Position numbers and translations under genes: made by a program. The notes beneath the pieces were generated by a model. It was not told the DNA's origin. It saw only the letters and a program-made list of their open reading frames with translations, and did no database searches. 64,000 nt of DNA, taken from assembly GCF_014645815.1 (NCBI RefSeq), contig NZ_BMML01000034.1, forward strand, positions 1-64,000, written 5' to 3'. This document shows, in pieces, positions 57,224 through 64,000 of this stretch. Numbering within the stretch: the stretch's first letter is position 1; each line of letters opens with the position of its first letter. The stretch comes from Streptomyces fuscichromogenes (lineage in GTDB: Bacteria > Actinomycetota > Actinomycetes > Streptomycetales > Streptomycetaceae).

Positions 57224-57806
57224 TTGTCTTACCCCTTAGGTATGCATGGTTTGAGGGTCGGCCGCTCCCGGTGAGGGAGTGGACGGGCACCGCGCAGGGC
57301 CCGATCACTGATACGTACGAGTGGCACGTACGAGCACCTGCGCGACGGGCGCGCCGCACACGCGCCCTGAGCCCCGGATGAGGGGTGTAAAGAACCTTCT
57401 TACCGGACGAAGAGCGCTCCCGACGAGTCGAATAGGCGCAAGGTCACATCACGGATGTCGTAGACAGCCGACAGATGAGCGGCCGAATGACCGGCGAGCG
57501 ACCGTGAGGCAGGGCCTGGGATGAACCGGCGGTGAACCGAAGATCCTCCGGCCAGAAGGTCGGATTCCCGCAGATGTGCGGGGCGACGGGTCGAAGATTG
57601 ACCGGCCTGACGCGTCACGGGGGTCACCCGTTATCCGATTTTGACATGGTGGCAGGTCTGCTTGCAGCAATCCCAATGGCAGGATGCCGTAAACCCACGA
57701 GGTCGCGACACCCGATGGTGTGTGTTTCCGTCGACCCATCGGCATATCGACATGTCAGACACATCGGTATATCGGCTTGTCCTACCCACCGCCGGAGGAA
57801 CCCACC
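57224..57806. other. Long divergent regulatory region before malic enzyme and the ABC operon
   Basis: About 580 bases with no convincing gene. ACGTACGAG is repeated at 57313 and 57326 on the malic side. TTGACA lies at 57641-57646 with no good -10 at 17-18 nt. Two 20-bp direct repeats lie at 57737-57781. The span is unusually long for this window and likely holds two promoters and regulator sites. Confidence 0.55.
57737..57781 (+). promoter_or_regulatory. Direct repeats upstream of the ABC transporter operon
   Basis: CATCGGCATATCGACATGTC and CATCGGTATATCGGCTTGTC match at 17 of 20 positions and are spaced 25 bp centre to centre. They end 25 nt before the start codon, suggesting an operator or an activator site for the operon. 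Confidence 0.55.
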
Positions 57807-58766
57807 ATGACCGCACGCTTCACCCGTCGTACCACCGCCTCGCGCTCCAGGATTGCCGCGATCGGTGCGATCGCGGTCGCGGGCACCCTGATCCTCACCG
57901 GCTGCGGTGACCAGACCGACAAGGGCGGCGACAGCGGCTCCTCGTCGACATCCTCGGCCCCGCTGGCGAGCAAGCTGCCGGCCGACATCCGCAAGGCCGG
58001 TGTGATCAAGGTGGGCTCGGACATCGCCTACCCGCCGGTCGAGTACATGGAGAACGGCAAGGCCGTCGGTGTCGACCCGGACATCGCGGACGCCCTGGGC
58101 AAGCAGCTGGGCGTCAAGTTCGAGTTCCAGAACGGCAAGTTCGACAACCTGATCGTGGGCCTGCAGGCCGACCGCTTCAACGTGATCATGTCGGCGATGA
58201 ACGACACCAAGGCCCGCCAGGACGGCATCGACTCCGACACCGGCAAGAAGGTCGGCAGCGGCGTCGACTTCGTCGACTACTTCACCGCCGGCACCTCGAT
58301 CCTGGTCCAGAAGGGCAACCCGAAGGGCATCCAGTCCCTGGACGACCTGTGCGGCAAGGTCGTGGCCCTGCAGAAGGGCACCACCTCCGAGGGCATCGCC
58401 AAGGCGCAGAGCACGAAGTGTACGAAGGACGGCAAGAAGGCCATCGACCTCCAGACCTTCGACACCGACCCCGAGGCGCTGCTCCGTCTGAAGCAGGGCG
58501 CCTCCGTCGCCGACCTGAACGACTTCCCGGTGGCCGCCTACAACGCCAAGACGGCCAGCAGCGGCAAGGACTTCGAGGTCGTCGGCGAGCAGATCGAGGC
58601 CGGCCCGTACGGCATCGCGGTCAGCAAGGAGAACACCCAGCTGCGCGACGCGCTCCAGGCCGCCATGGCCGCCATCATCAAGAGCGGCGACTACCAGAAG
58701 ATCCTGGAGAAGTGGAACGTCACGCAGGGCGCGGTGACCGAGTCGAAGATCAACGGCGGCTCCTGA
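57807..58766 (+). CDS. Polar amino-acid ABC transporter substrate-binding lipoprotein
   Basis: A 319-residue solute-binding protein of the family-3 (glutamate/glutamine/cystine-like) type. Lipobox LILTGC gives Cys33. The domain begins GVIKVGSDIAYPPVEYMENG and continues VDPDIADALGKQLGVKFEFQNGKFDNLIVGLQADRFNVIMSAMNDT, typical of amino-acid binders. It delivers substrate to the permease encoded next. GGAGG lies 8 nt before the ATG. First gene of a three-gene operon. The exact amino acid is unknown. Confidence 0.95.
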   Translation: MTARFTRRTTASRSRIAAIGAIAVAGTLILTGCGDQTDKGGDSGSSSTSSAPLASKLPADIRKAGVIKVGSDIAYPPVEYMENGKAVGVDPDIADALGKQLGVKFEFQNGKFDNLIVGLQADRFNVIMSAMNDTKARQDGIDSDTGKKVGSGVDFVDYFTAGTSILVQKGNPKGIQSLDDLCGKVVALQKGTTSEGIAKAQSTKCTKDGKKAIDLQTFDTDPEALLRLKQGASVADLNDFPVAAYNAKTASSGKDFEVVGEQIEAGPYGIAVSKENTQLRDALQAAMAAIIKSGDYQKILEKWNVTQGAVTESKINGGS

Positions 58767-58797
58767 CCACCCCGGTCACGACTGAAGGGCCGTCACT

Positions 58798-59727
58798 GTG
58801 ACTGACACGGTCGACAAGACTCCGGCGCCCTCCGTGCCGCCGGAGCAGATCAAGGCCATCCCGGTGCGCCACTACGGGCGCTGGGTGTCCGGCGTCGTGG
58901 TCGTCGCCCTCGTGGTGCTGATCGGGATCGCCTTCTCCAACGCGAAGATCAACTACAGCGTCATCCCGGACTACCTCTTCGACCAGGGCATCGTCGCCGG
59001 TGCCTGGACCACGCTCTACATCTCGGTGCTGGCCATGGTGCTCGGCGTCGTCCTCGGCGTGATCCTCGCCGTGATGCGGCTGTCGTCGAACCCGGTGACC
59101 AGCACGGTGTCCTGGTTCTACATCTGGTTCTTCCGCGGTACCCCGGTCCTGGTCCAGCTGCTGCTCTGGTACAACATCGCGCTCGTCTTCCCCATCCTGA
59201 ACCTGGGGTTCTACAAGGACGAGATGAACCAGGTGATGACGCCGGTCCTCACCGCCCTGCTGGGGCTCGGCCTGAACGAGGCCGCGTACATGTCGGAGAT
59301 CGTCCGCGCCGGCATCCAGTCGGTCGACGAGGGGCAGACCGAGGCCTCGCACGCGCTGGGCATGACCCAGGGCCAGACGCTGCGCCGGGTGATCCTCCCG
59401 CAGGCCATGCGGGTCATCATCCCGCCGACCGGCAACGAGTTCATCAACATGCTGAAGACCTCGTCGCTGGCCTACGCGGTCCAGCTGCCCGAGCTGATCA
59501 AGAAGGCCACCGACATCTCCAGCACCTCGCTGGCGGTCGTCGAGATGTACTTCGTCGCCTGCATCTGGTACCTGTTCCTCACCACGATCTTCAGCATCGT
59601 GCAGTACTACATCGAACGCCGTTACGCCCGCGGCTCCTCGCGCAACCTCCCGCCCACCCCGCTGCAGCGGCTGCGGAAGAATCTGGCCCGGTGGGGTTCG
59701 TTCCGTCGCCCGGAGGTGGCCCGATGA
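58798..59727 (+). CDS. Amino-acid ABC transporter permease
   Basis: A 309-residue integral membrane protein with a HisM/GlnP-type core. It has several transmembrane segments and the coupling EAA loop EASHALGMTQGQTLRRVILPQAMRVIIPP. The fold is about 70-285 with a longer cytoplasmic N-terminus. Only one permease gene is present, so it should form a homodimer. GTG start 31 nt after the binding-protein stop. Overlaps the ATPase gene by 4 nt. Confidence 0.95.
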   Translation: MTDTVDKTPAPSVPPEQIKAIPVRHYGRWVSGVVVVALVVLIGIAFSNAKINYSVIPDYLFDQGIVAGAWTTLYISVLAMVLGVVLGVILAVMRLSSNPVTSTVSWFYIWFFRGTPVLVQLLLWYNIALVFPILNLGFYKDEMNQVMTPVLTALLGLGLNEAAYMSEIVRAGIQSVDEGQTEASHALGMTQGQTLRRVILPQAMRVIIPPTGNEFINMLKTSSLAYAVQLPELIKKATDISSTSLAVVEMYFVACIWYLFLTTIFSIVQYYIERRYARGSSRNLPPTPLQRLRKNLARWGSFRRPEVAR

Positions 59728-60524
59728 GTTCTCTCGCGAAGGACATCACCCCGCCGAGCAGCGGTGCCCCGATGGTCAAGGCCGAGGGCGTGCACAAGTC
59801 GTTCGGGCTGTCGCACATCCTCAAGGGCATCGACCTGGAGGTGCTGCCGCGCGAGGTGTTCTGCCTGATCGGCCCGTCCGGTTCCGGCAAGTCCACGTTC
59901 CTCAGGTGCATCAACCATCTGGAGAAGATCAGCGCCGGCCGTCTCTACGTCGACGGTCACCTGGTCGGCTACCGCCAGCACGGCGACAAGCTCTACGAGC
60001 TGAAGGAGAAGGAGGTCGCGGCGCAGCGGCGGGACATCGGCATGGTGTTCCAGCGCTTCAACCTCTTCCCCCACATGACGGCTCTGGAGAACGTCATGGA
60101 GGCGCCGATCCAGGTCAAGCGCGAGTCCAGGGCGACCGCCCGTGAGCGGGCGCAGCGCCTGCTGGACCGGGTCGGCCTCGGCGACCGCGCCGGCCACTAC
60201 CCGTCGCAGCTCTCCGGCGGCCAGCAGCAGCGCGTGGCGATCGCCCGCGCGCTCGCCATGCAGCCGAAGCTGATGCTCTTCGACGAGCCGACCTCCGCGC
60301 TCGACCCCGAGCTGGTCGGCGAGGTCCTGGACGTGATGCGGGACCTGGCCGAGGACGGCATGACGATGATCGTCGTCACGCACGAGATGGGCTTCGCACG
60401 CGAGGTCGGCGACAGCCTGGTCTTCATGGACGACGGCGTGGTGGTCGAGTCCGGCCACCCGCGCGACGTCCTGACCAACCCCCAGCACGACCGGACGAAG
60501 TCGTTCCTGTCGAAGGTGCTGTAG
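59724..60524 (+). CDS. Amino-acid ABC transporter ATP-binding protein
   Basis: A 266-residue ATPase of the GlnQ/HisP type. Walker A GPSGSGKST, Q-loop in VFQRFNLFPHM, signature LSGGQQQR, Walker B LMLFDEPTSALD and the H-loop VVTHEMGFA are all present. It powers the preceding permease. ATG at 59724 overlaps the permease stop (ATGA), so it ends a coupled three-gene operon that stops at the hairpin at 60534. Confidence 0.97.
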   Translation: MSSLAKDITPPSSGAPMVKAEGVHKSFGLSHILKGIDLEVLPREVFCLIGPSGSGKSTFLRCINHLEKISAGRLYVDGHLVGYRQHGDKLYELKEKEVAAQRRDIGMVFQRFNLFPHMTALENVMEAPIQVKRESRATARERAQRLLDRVGLGDRAGHYPSQLSGGQQQRVAIARALAMQPKLMLFDEPTSALDPELVGEVLDVMRDLAEDGMTMIVVTHEMGFAREVGDSLVFMDDGVVVESGHPRDVLTNPQHDRTKSFLSKVL

Positions 60525-60533
60525 CGGTACGGC

Positions 60534-60575
60534 GCGAAAGGGGCGGTACGAGCATCCTCGTACCGCCCCTTTCGC
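60534..60575. terminator. Bidirectional terminator after the ABC operon
   Basis: A perfect 19-bp stem (GCGAAAGGGGCGGTACGAG) with loop CATC lies between the ATPase stop and the opposing methyltransferase stop. T- or A-rich edges (CTTTCG) fit termination in both directions. Confidence 0.95.
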
Positions 60576-60587
60576 TCTGCCCGCGCC

Positions 60588-61367
60588 CTACTTGACGGCG
60601 AGCAGCAGCGTGTCCGACGGCGAGCACCACACCGGCCGCGCCTCCCCGAACCCCTGCTCGCGCAGCACGCGCGCGTGCCAGGCCGCCGAGGGCATGTCAC
60701 CGTCCGCGTGCTCGCCGTAGATCTCGAAGCGGCGGGCCGTCGGCCCGGCGAGCACCGGGTCCTGCGCCGCCAGCTGCCACCACTCGGCCCAGTCCAGCGC
60801 CCCCGCCGCCTTGGCCTGATCCATGCGGAGATGCCGCTGCGCCCGCTCCGCCGCGTTGATCCGGGGCGTGCTGTCGTCGATCATGTGGTCCGCGTTCATG
60901 AAGAGACCGCCGTCGCGGACGAGCCCCGCGACCTGGCCGTAGAGGACCGCGAGGGGTTCGCTGTGCAACCAGTGCAGGGCAGTCGCGGTCAGCACCACGT
61001 CGTACGAGTCGTACGGCAGCCTGGTGGACCACTGCGGGTCCCTGAGGTCGGCGGTGACGAACGTGACCCGGTCGTCGGCCGCGAAGGTGCCCTCGGCGAT
61101 GGCGAGCAGGGCCGGGTCGAGGTCGACCCCGGTGCTCACCGCGTCCGGGAGGCGGGCGAGCAGCCGGGCGGTGATGCTGCCGGTGCCGCACGCGAGGTCG
61201 AGCACCCGGGGTGCCGTCCCGGCGAGCGCCTCCACCATGTCGAGCATGATCCGGAACCGTTCCTCGCGGTCCGGCATGTACCACTCCTGCTGCCGGTCCC
61301 AGCTCTCCTGCCAGGCGCCCCAGTCGGCCCCGGTCGTGGATGTCGTGGTCATCGGCGCGTCCGTCAT
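60588..61367 (-). CDS. Class I SAM-dependent methyltransferase
   Basis: A 259-residue methyltransferase. Motif I VLDLACGTGSITARLL binds AdoMet, followed by GVDLDPALLAIAEG, FVTADLRDP and VLTATALHWLHSEP. The last resembles trans-aconitate methyltransferase-type small-molecule enzymes, but the substrate is not clear. The ATG at 61367 has GGAGGG 6 nt upstream; a further ATG 5 codons in is also possible. Convergent with the ABC operon and divergent from the CGNR gene. Confidence 0.9.
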   Translation of the reverse strand: MTDAPMTTTSTTGADWGAWQESWDRQQEWYMPDREERFRIMLDMVEALAGTAPRVLDLACGTGSITARLLARLPDAVSTGVDLDPALLAIAEGTFAADDRVTFVTADLRDPQWSTRLPYDSYDVVLTATALHWLHSEPLAVLYGQVAGLVRDGGLFMNADHMIDDSTPRINAAERAQRHLRMDQAKAAGALDWAEWWQLAAQDPVLAGPTARRFEIYGEHADGDMPSAAWHARVLREQGFGEARPVWCSPSDTLLLAVK

Positions 61368-61467
61368 CGCTACCCTCCACCGCACAAGTCCCGTAATACC
61401 CTGGAAGCACAACCGGCTGTTACCCGACCGCAGCACCGACCATAGAGCGCCCGCGTAAGGACTACAA

Positions 61468-62109
61468 GTGGAACTGGCCTATTACTCGGACTATGCCGTC
61501 CGGCTCGTCAACAGCGAGGAACCGGCCCGGGGCAAGGACTCCCTGACCTCGGTCGAGGCCGTCCGTGATCTCTTCGCCGGCAACCAACAGGCCGCCCGGC
61601 GAGCCACCGACGCCGACCTCACCCGCTTCCGCTCGGTCCGGGCCCGGCTGCGCGCGGTCTTCGAGGCGGCCGACAAGGGCGAGGAGACCCTCGCCGTGGA
61701 CCTGCTGAACTCGCTCCTCCTGGAGTTCCCGGTCAGCCCGCAGATCTCCGGGCACGACGTCCGGGACGAGGACGGCCGCCCGCTGTGGCACATGCACCTG
61801 GCCGACCACCCCTCCAACGCCACCGCCGGCTACACGGCGATCGCGGCGATGGGCCTGGCCTTCCACCTCACCGAGTACGGCGTCGACCGCCTCGGCCTGT
61901 GCGAGGCGGCGCCGTGCCGCAACGCCTACCTCGACACCTCGACCAACCGCTCCCGGCGCTACTGCTCGGACCGCTGCGCGACCCGCGCCAACGTGGCCGC
62001 CTACCGGGCCCGCAAACGCCTGGAGGCGGAACGGCCCGGACGATCCGAGGGCAGCATCGGCCTGGCGGCCGAGACCGCCCAGCACACCAGCGCCAGCGGC
62101 GAACGCTGA
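61468..62109 (+). CDS. CGNR zinc-finger domain protein
   Basis: A 213-residue ABATE/CGNR family protein. The N-terminal helical ABATE domain (about 1-120) is followed by the zinc-finger-like C-terminus CEAAPCRNAYLDTSTNRSRRYCSDRCATRANVAAYR (about 143-178), with four cysteines positioned to bind zinc. Such proteins are probably transcription or stress regulators. GTG start. The 3' end overlaps that of sodX on the other strand by 109 nt. Confidence 0.88.
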   Translation: MELAYYSDYAVRLVNSEEPARGKDSLTSVEAVRDLFAGNQQAARRATDADLTRFRSVRARLRAVFEAADKGEETLAVDLLNSLLLEFPVSPQISGHDVRDEDGRPLWHMHLADHPSNATAGYTAIAAMGLAFHLTEYGVDRLGLCEAAPCRNAYLDTSTNRSRRYCSDRCATRANVAAYRARKRLEAERPGRSEGSIGLAAETAQHTSASGER

Positions 62110-62447
62110 TCCGCCCGGCGCGGCCGCCAGCGGAACAGCGCCCGCCCGAGGATCAGCTCTTCCGGCACGGTCCCGTAATCCGTACTGTCCCCGCCCGCGT
62201 ACGCGTTGTCCCCGAGCACCCACCAGCCGCCCTCGCGCGGCTCCACGGCCCGCTTGACGACCAGCAGGTCCTGCTGGAAGGGGTGGCGCAGGACGACGAC
62301 GTCACCGGCCCGCACCCGCGCCCCGTACCGCACCAGGAGCCGATCCCCCTGATAGAGCGTGGGCACCATGGACGGGCCGGTCACCTCGGCCAGCCCGAAG
62401 AGCGCGGCACCCCTCCCCCGCTCGGTCTCCTGCGACAGCTCCGGCAT
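62001..62447 (-). CDS. sodX: Nickel superoxide dismutase maturation peptidase SodX
   Basis: A 148-residue S26-family peptidase. GPSMVPTLYQGDRLLV carries the nucleophile Ser, LLVVKRAV the base Lys, and VLGDNAYAGGDSTDYGTVP the third signal-peptidase box. SodX removes the SodN propeptide so that His1 can bind nickel. The ATG at 62447 has GGGGAGG 8-9 nt upstream; an ATG at 62516 would add 23 residues including a rare TTA leucine codon and has no ribosome-binding site. Divergent from sodN. The C-terminal ~35 codons overlap the CGNR gene and are not part of the peptidase core. Confidence 0.93.
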   Translation of the reverse strand: MPELSQETERGRGAALFGLAEVTGPSMVPTLYQGDRLLVRYGARVRAGDVVVLRHPFQQDLLVVKRAVEPREGGWWVLGDNAYAGGDSTDYGTVPEELILGRALFRWRPRRADQRSPLALVCWAVSAARPMLPSDRPGRSASRRLRAR

Positions 62448-62592
62448 CCCCGGCACCTCCCCGGTCCGTTCCTCCACCAGTCTCAGTCTGACCCTGGACT
62501 TTTGTCCTAAGCCCATGGGGGCACTCGCGAAATCACGCTTCCCAGGGAGTAATGTCCCACCTGAGAAGACGATCACGAGGAAGGAATGCTCC

Positions 62593-62988
62593 ATGCTTTC
62601 CCGCCTGTTTGCCCCCAAGGTCAAGGTCAGCGCGCACTGCGACCTGCCCTGCGGTGTGTACGACCCGGCCCAGGCCCGCATCGAGGCGGAGTCGGTGAAG
62701 GCCGTGCAGGAGAAGATGGCCGCCAACGACGACCCGCACTTCCAGGCGCGCGCCACCGTCATCAAGGAGCAGCGTGCCGAGCTCGCCAAGCACCACGTCT
62801 CGGTGCTGTGGAGCGACTACTTCAAGCCCCCGCACTTCGAGAAGTACCCCCAGCTGCACGTGCTGGTGAACGACACCCTGAAGGCCCTGTCCGCCGCCAA
62901 GGCGTCCACGGACCCGAAGACCGGCGAGAAGGCCCTGGAACTCATCGCCGAGATCGACAAGATCTTCTGGGAGACCAAGAAGGCTTGA
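62593..62988 (+). CDS. sodN: Nickel superoxide dismutase SodN
   Basis: A 131-residue precursor. The 14-residue propeptide (ending KVSA) precedes the nickel hook HCDLPCGVY, where His15, Cys16 and Cys20 bind Ni after processing. The mature enzyme of 117 residues forms a hexamer that dismutates superoxide in the cytoplasm. AGGAAGG stands before the ATG. Divergent from sodX, the processing peptidase. In Streptomyces, sodN is raised by nickel. All active-site residues are intact. Confidence 0.98.
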   Translation: MLSRLFAPKVKVSAHCDLPCGVYDPAQARIEAESVKAVQEKMAANDDPHFQARATVIKEQRAELAKHHVSVLWSDYFKPPHFEKYPQLHVLVNDTLKALSAAKASTDPKTGEKALELIAEIDKIFWETKKA

Positions 62989-62995
62989 TCTATGG

Positions 62996-63688
62996 CTAGG
63001 CCGTCTGACCTGCGATTACGCGGGTCGCATCGCCTACCTGTCCGCACCCGGTCCGCAGGCCGCCGAGAACGGCGTCCATGACGGTCCGGGTGCGGTCTTC
63101 TTCGTCCGGCCAGAGGTGCGCGTAGATCCGCAGCGTGATGACGGCGGACGCGTGGCCGAGGACCAGCTGGACCTGCTTGACGATGGCTCCGCCGGCGATG
63201 AGGGCGGAGGCGTAGAAGTGGCGCAGGTCGTGGGTCACCATGTGCGGCAGTTCGACGGGCTTACGGCCCTCGCGCTCGGCCGCCTCGTTCTCCGCCGCTT
63301 GAAGCGTCCTGCGGGCGCAGTTCCACTCCGTCTTCCAGCGACGGTAGTTGAGCGGCTCGCCCTCCTCCATCGTGAACAGCCACTCCTTGGAGGGGCGTGC
63401 GGCGAGGTGCGTGAGGAGCGCATCGGTGACGACTTCGCCGACCGGGACGGTGCGCCGGGACTTGGCGGTCTTCGGCGGGCCGATCGTCCCGGACTGGAGG
63501 CGCTGGCGCTCGACGCGGATGGCGCCCGCCTTGAAGTCGACGTCCGAGACCTTGAGGCCGAGCAACTCGCCTATTCGCAAGCCTGATCCGGCGAGCGTCA
63601 CGATGACCGCGCGGATGTACGGCGGCATCGCACGGTCCGTGGCCTCGACTTGGGCCACCGTGGGCGGGGTGACCTCCTCATCCGGCAT
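62996..63688 (-). pseudogene. Tyrosine recombinase (integrase), N-terminally truncated
   Basis: A 230-residue C-terminal catalytic domain of a phage/ICE-type tyrosine integrase. GSGLRIGELLGL (first Arg), THDLRHFYAS (His, Arg), LGHASAVITLRIYAHL (His, Tyr nucleophile) are all present. The N-terminal arm- and core-binding domains, usually ~150 residues, are missing. The reading frame begins at MPDEEVTPPT, abutting an unrelated relaxase-like remnant on the other strand. The gene ends 8 nt after the sodN stop. DNA binding is probably lost, so I call it a pseudogene; a short functional protein cannot be excluded. Confidence 0.82.
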
Positions 63689-63702
63689 GGGCGGGAGGGT
63701 GA

Positions 63703-64000
63703 TGCGACGGCTCCGCCCAAGGCGAGCCGGTCTGGTACGGCGGCTCGAAGCTCGCCCCCGACCTGTCCTACAACCGCCTCTGCGAACGCCTTCCCACCCA
63801 GGATCTGGCCGATCGCCCTCAGCAGGTGGCGGACCCGGCCGAACCGTGGCACCGCGCCGAGACCGCCATCTGCGACGCCCAGGCAGTCCTCGACTCGGGC
63901 GACGACGCCGTGGTCCAGGGGCATCTGGATGCCTTCGGCGACGCCGTCCACAACCTGGCCCTCACCGCCAAGGGCGGGCACCGGGCCGAACTGCAAGCAA
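63703..64000 (+). pseudogene. Relaxase/mobilisation protein remnant (partial)
   Basis: An open frame starts directly after an in-frame TGA at 63700-63702 and runs off the window end. Its product (EPVWYGGSKLAPDLSYNRLCERL, DPAEPWHRAETAICDAQAVLDSG, VQGHLDAFGDAVHNLALTAKGG) resembles the C-terminal region of Streptomyces ICE relaxase/mobilisation proteins. No start codon or N-terminal nuclease part is present. It is back-to-back with the truncated integrase, so both look like ends of a decayed mobile element. The family call rests on pattern memory only. Confidence 0.5.

Noticed and set aside
62996..63688. A complete, active integrase
   Set aside because: The catalytic residues are present, but the first ~150 residues of the usual protein are missing and the frame begins at a junction with unrelated sequence.
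63598..63996. A 132-codon minus-strand frame upstream of the integrase
   Set aside because: It overlaps the integrase in a different frame and is antisense to the relaxase-like remnant, with no conserved features.
1..64000. CRISPR array, rRNA or tRNA genes
   Set aside because: No regularly spaced identical repeats, no rRNA-like stretches and no tRNA cloverleaf with a CCA-adjacent acceptor stem were found.

Overview
The window is very GC-rich, and its gene content and order are those of a Streptomyces chromosome: Ku/LigD, a conservon (cvnABCD), HspR-type lon, actinobacterial 2-oxoglutarate decarboxylase (kgd) and nickel superoxide dismutase with its peptidase (sodX/sodN). From memory, the order resembles the SCO5309 (ku) to SCO5254 (sodN) stretch of S. 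coelicolor read backwards. No rRNA, tRNA or CRISPR array was seen.

Layout. 1-335: the 3' end of an RNA polymerase alpha gene and its terminator; the expected rplQ is absent. 361-6521: a multicopper oxidase lipoprotein, a DoxX protein, divergent ku and ligD-polymerase genes (non-homologous end joining), a NERD-like protein and a CX5R phosphatase. 6602-14494: a lipoprotein/histidine kinase pair, a secreted SH3-like protein, a SEDS/penicillin-binding-protein pair for cell-wall synthesis, an AurF-type di-iron oxygenase and an NlpC/P60 hydrolase. 14598-21845: a small unknown gene and a TetR regulator, then the minus-strand conservon cvnA-B-C-D followed by a styrene-monooxygenase-like flavoprotein. 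22230-33837: PP2C-like phosphatase, MarR regulator, GH25 muramidase, lon under a HAIR operator, GNAT, sulfatase, rhomboid-like membrane protein, spermidine-synthase-like protein, and an OmpR-type two-component pair directly before kgd (34165-37983).

38059-51520 is the standout locus. Six minus-strand genes, in transcription order: a trypsin-like protease with a VMAP-C-like tail, a MoxR ATPase, a SAV_2336-type vWA/repeat protein, a small FxSxx-COOH-type peptide precursor, a radical SAM/SPASM enzyme fused to an HExxH extension (FxsBH), and a TIR-NB-ARC-TPR protein (FxsT). The families are known computationally. The combination reads as an NTPase-controlled conflict or signalling device that modifies a ribosomal peptide. 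Its precursor ends FNNAF rather than FxSxx, and the HExxH motif is intact.

51782-62988: small DUF-type genes, a DUF4097/PadR pair with an AT-rich palindromic operator, a quinone-reductase-like gene, malic enzyme, a polar amino-acid ABC transporter, a methyltransferase, a CGNR zinc-finger regulator, sodX and sodN. 62996-64000: an N-terminally truncated tyrosine recombinase abutting a relaxase-like remnant, probably the edge of a decayed integrative element.

Two themes run through the window. One is a dispersed GC-rich palindrome (arm GCGCAGTTCCCCGCGCCCC) found between genes and, in the same reading frame, as the C-terminal codons of two genes. The other is a set of in-frame short tandem repeats in linker or tail regions of several proteins (Ku, CvnA, FxsBH, the VMAP protease, the DUF4097 protein and a lipoprotein).
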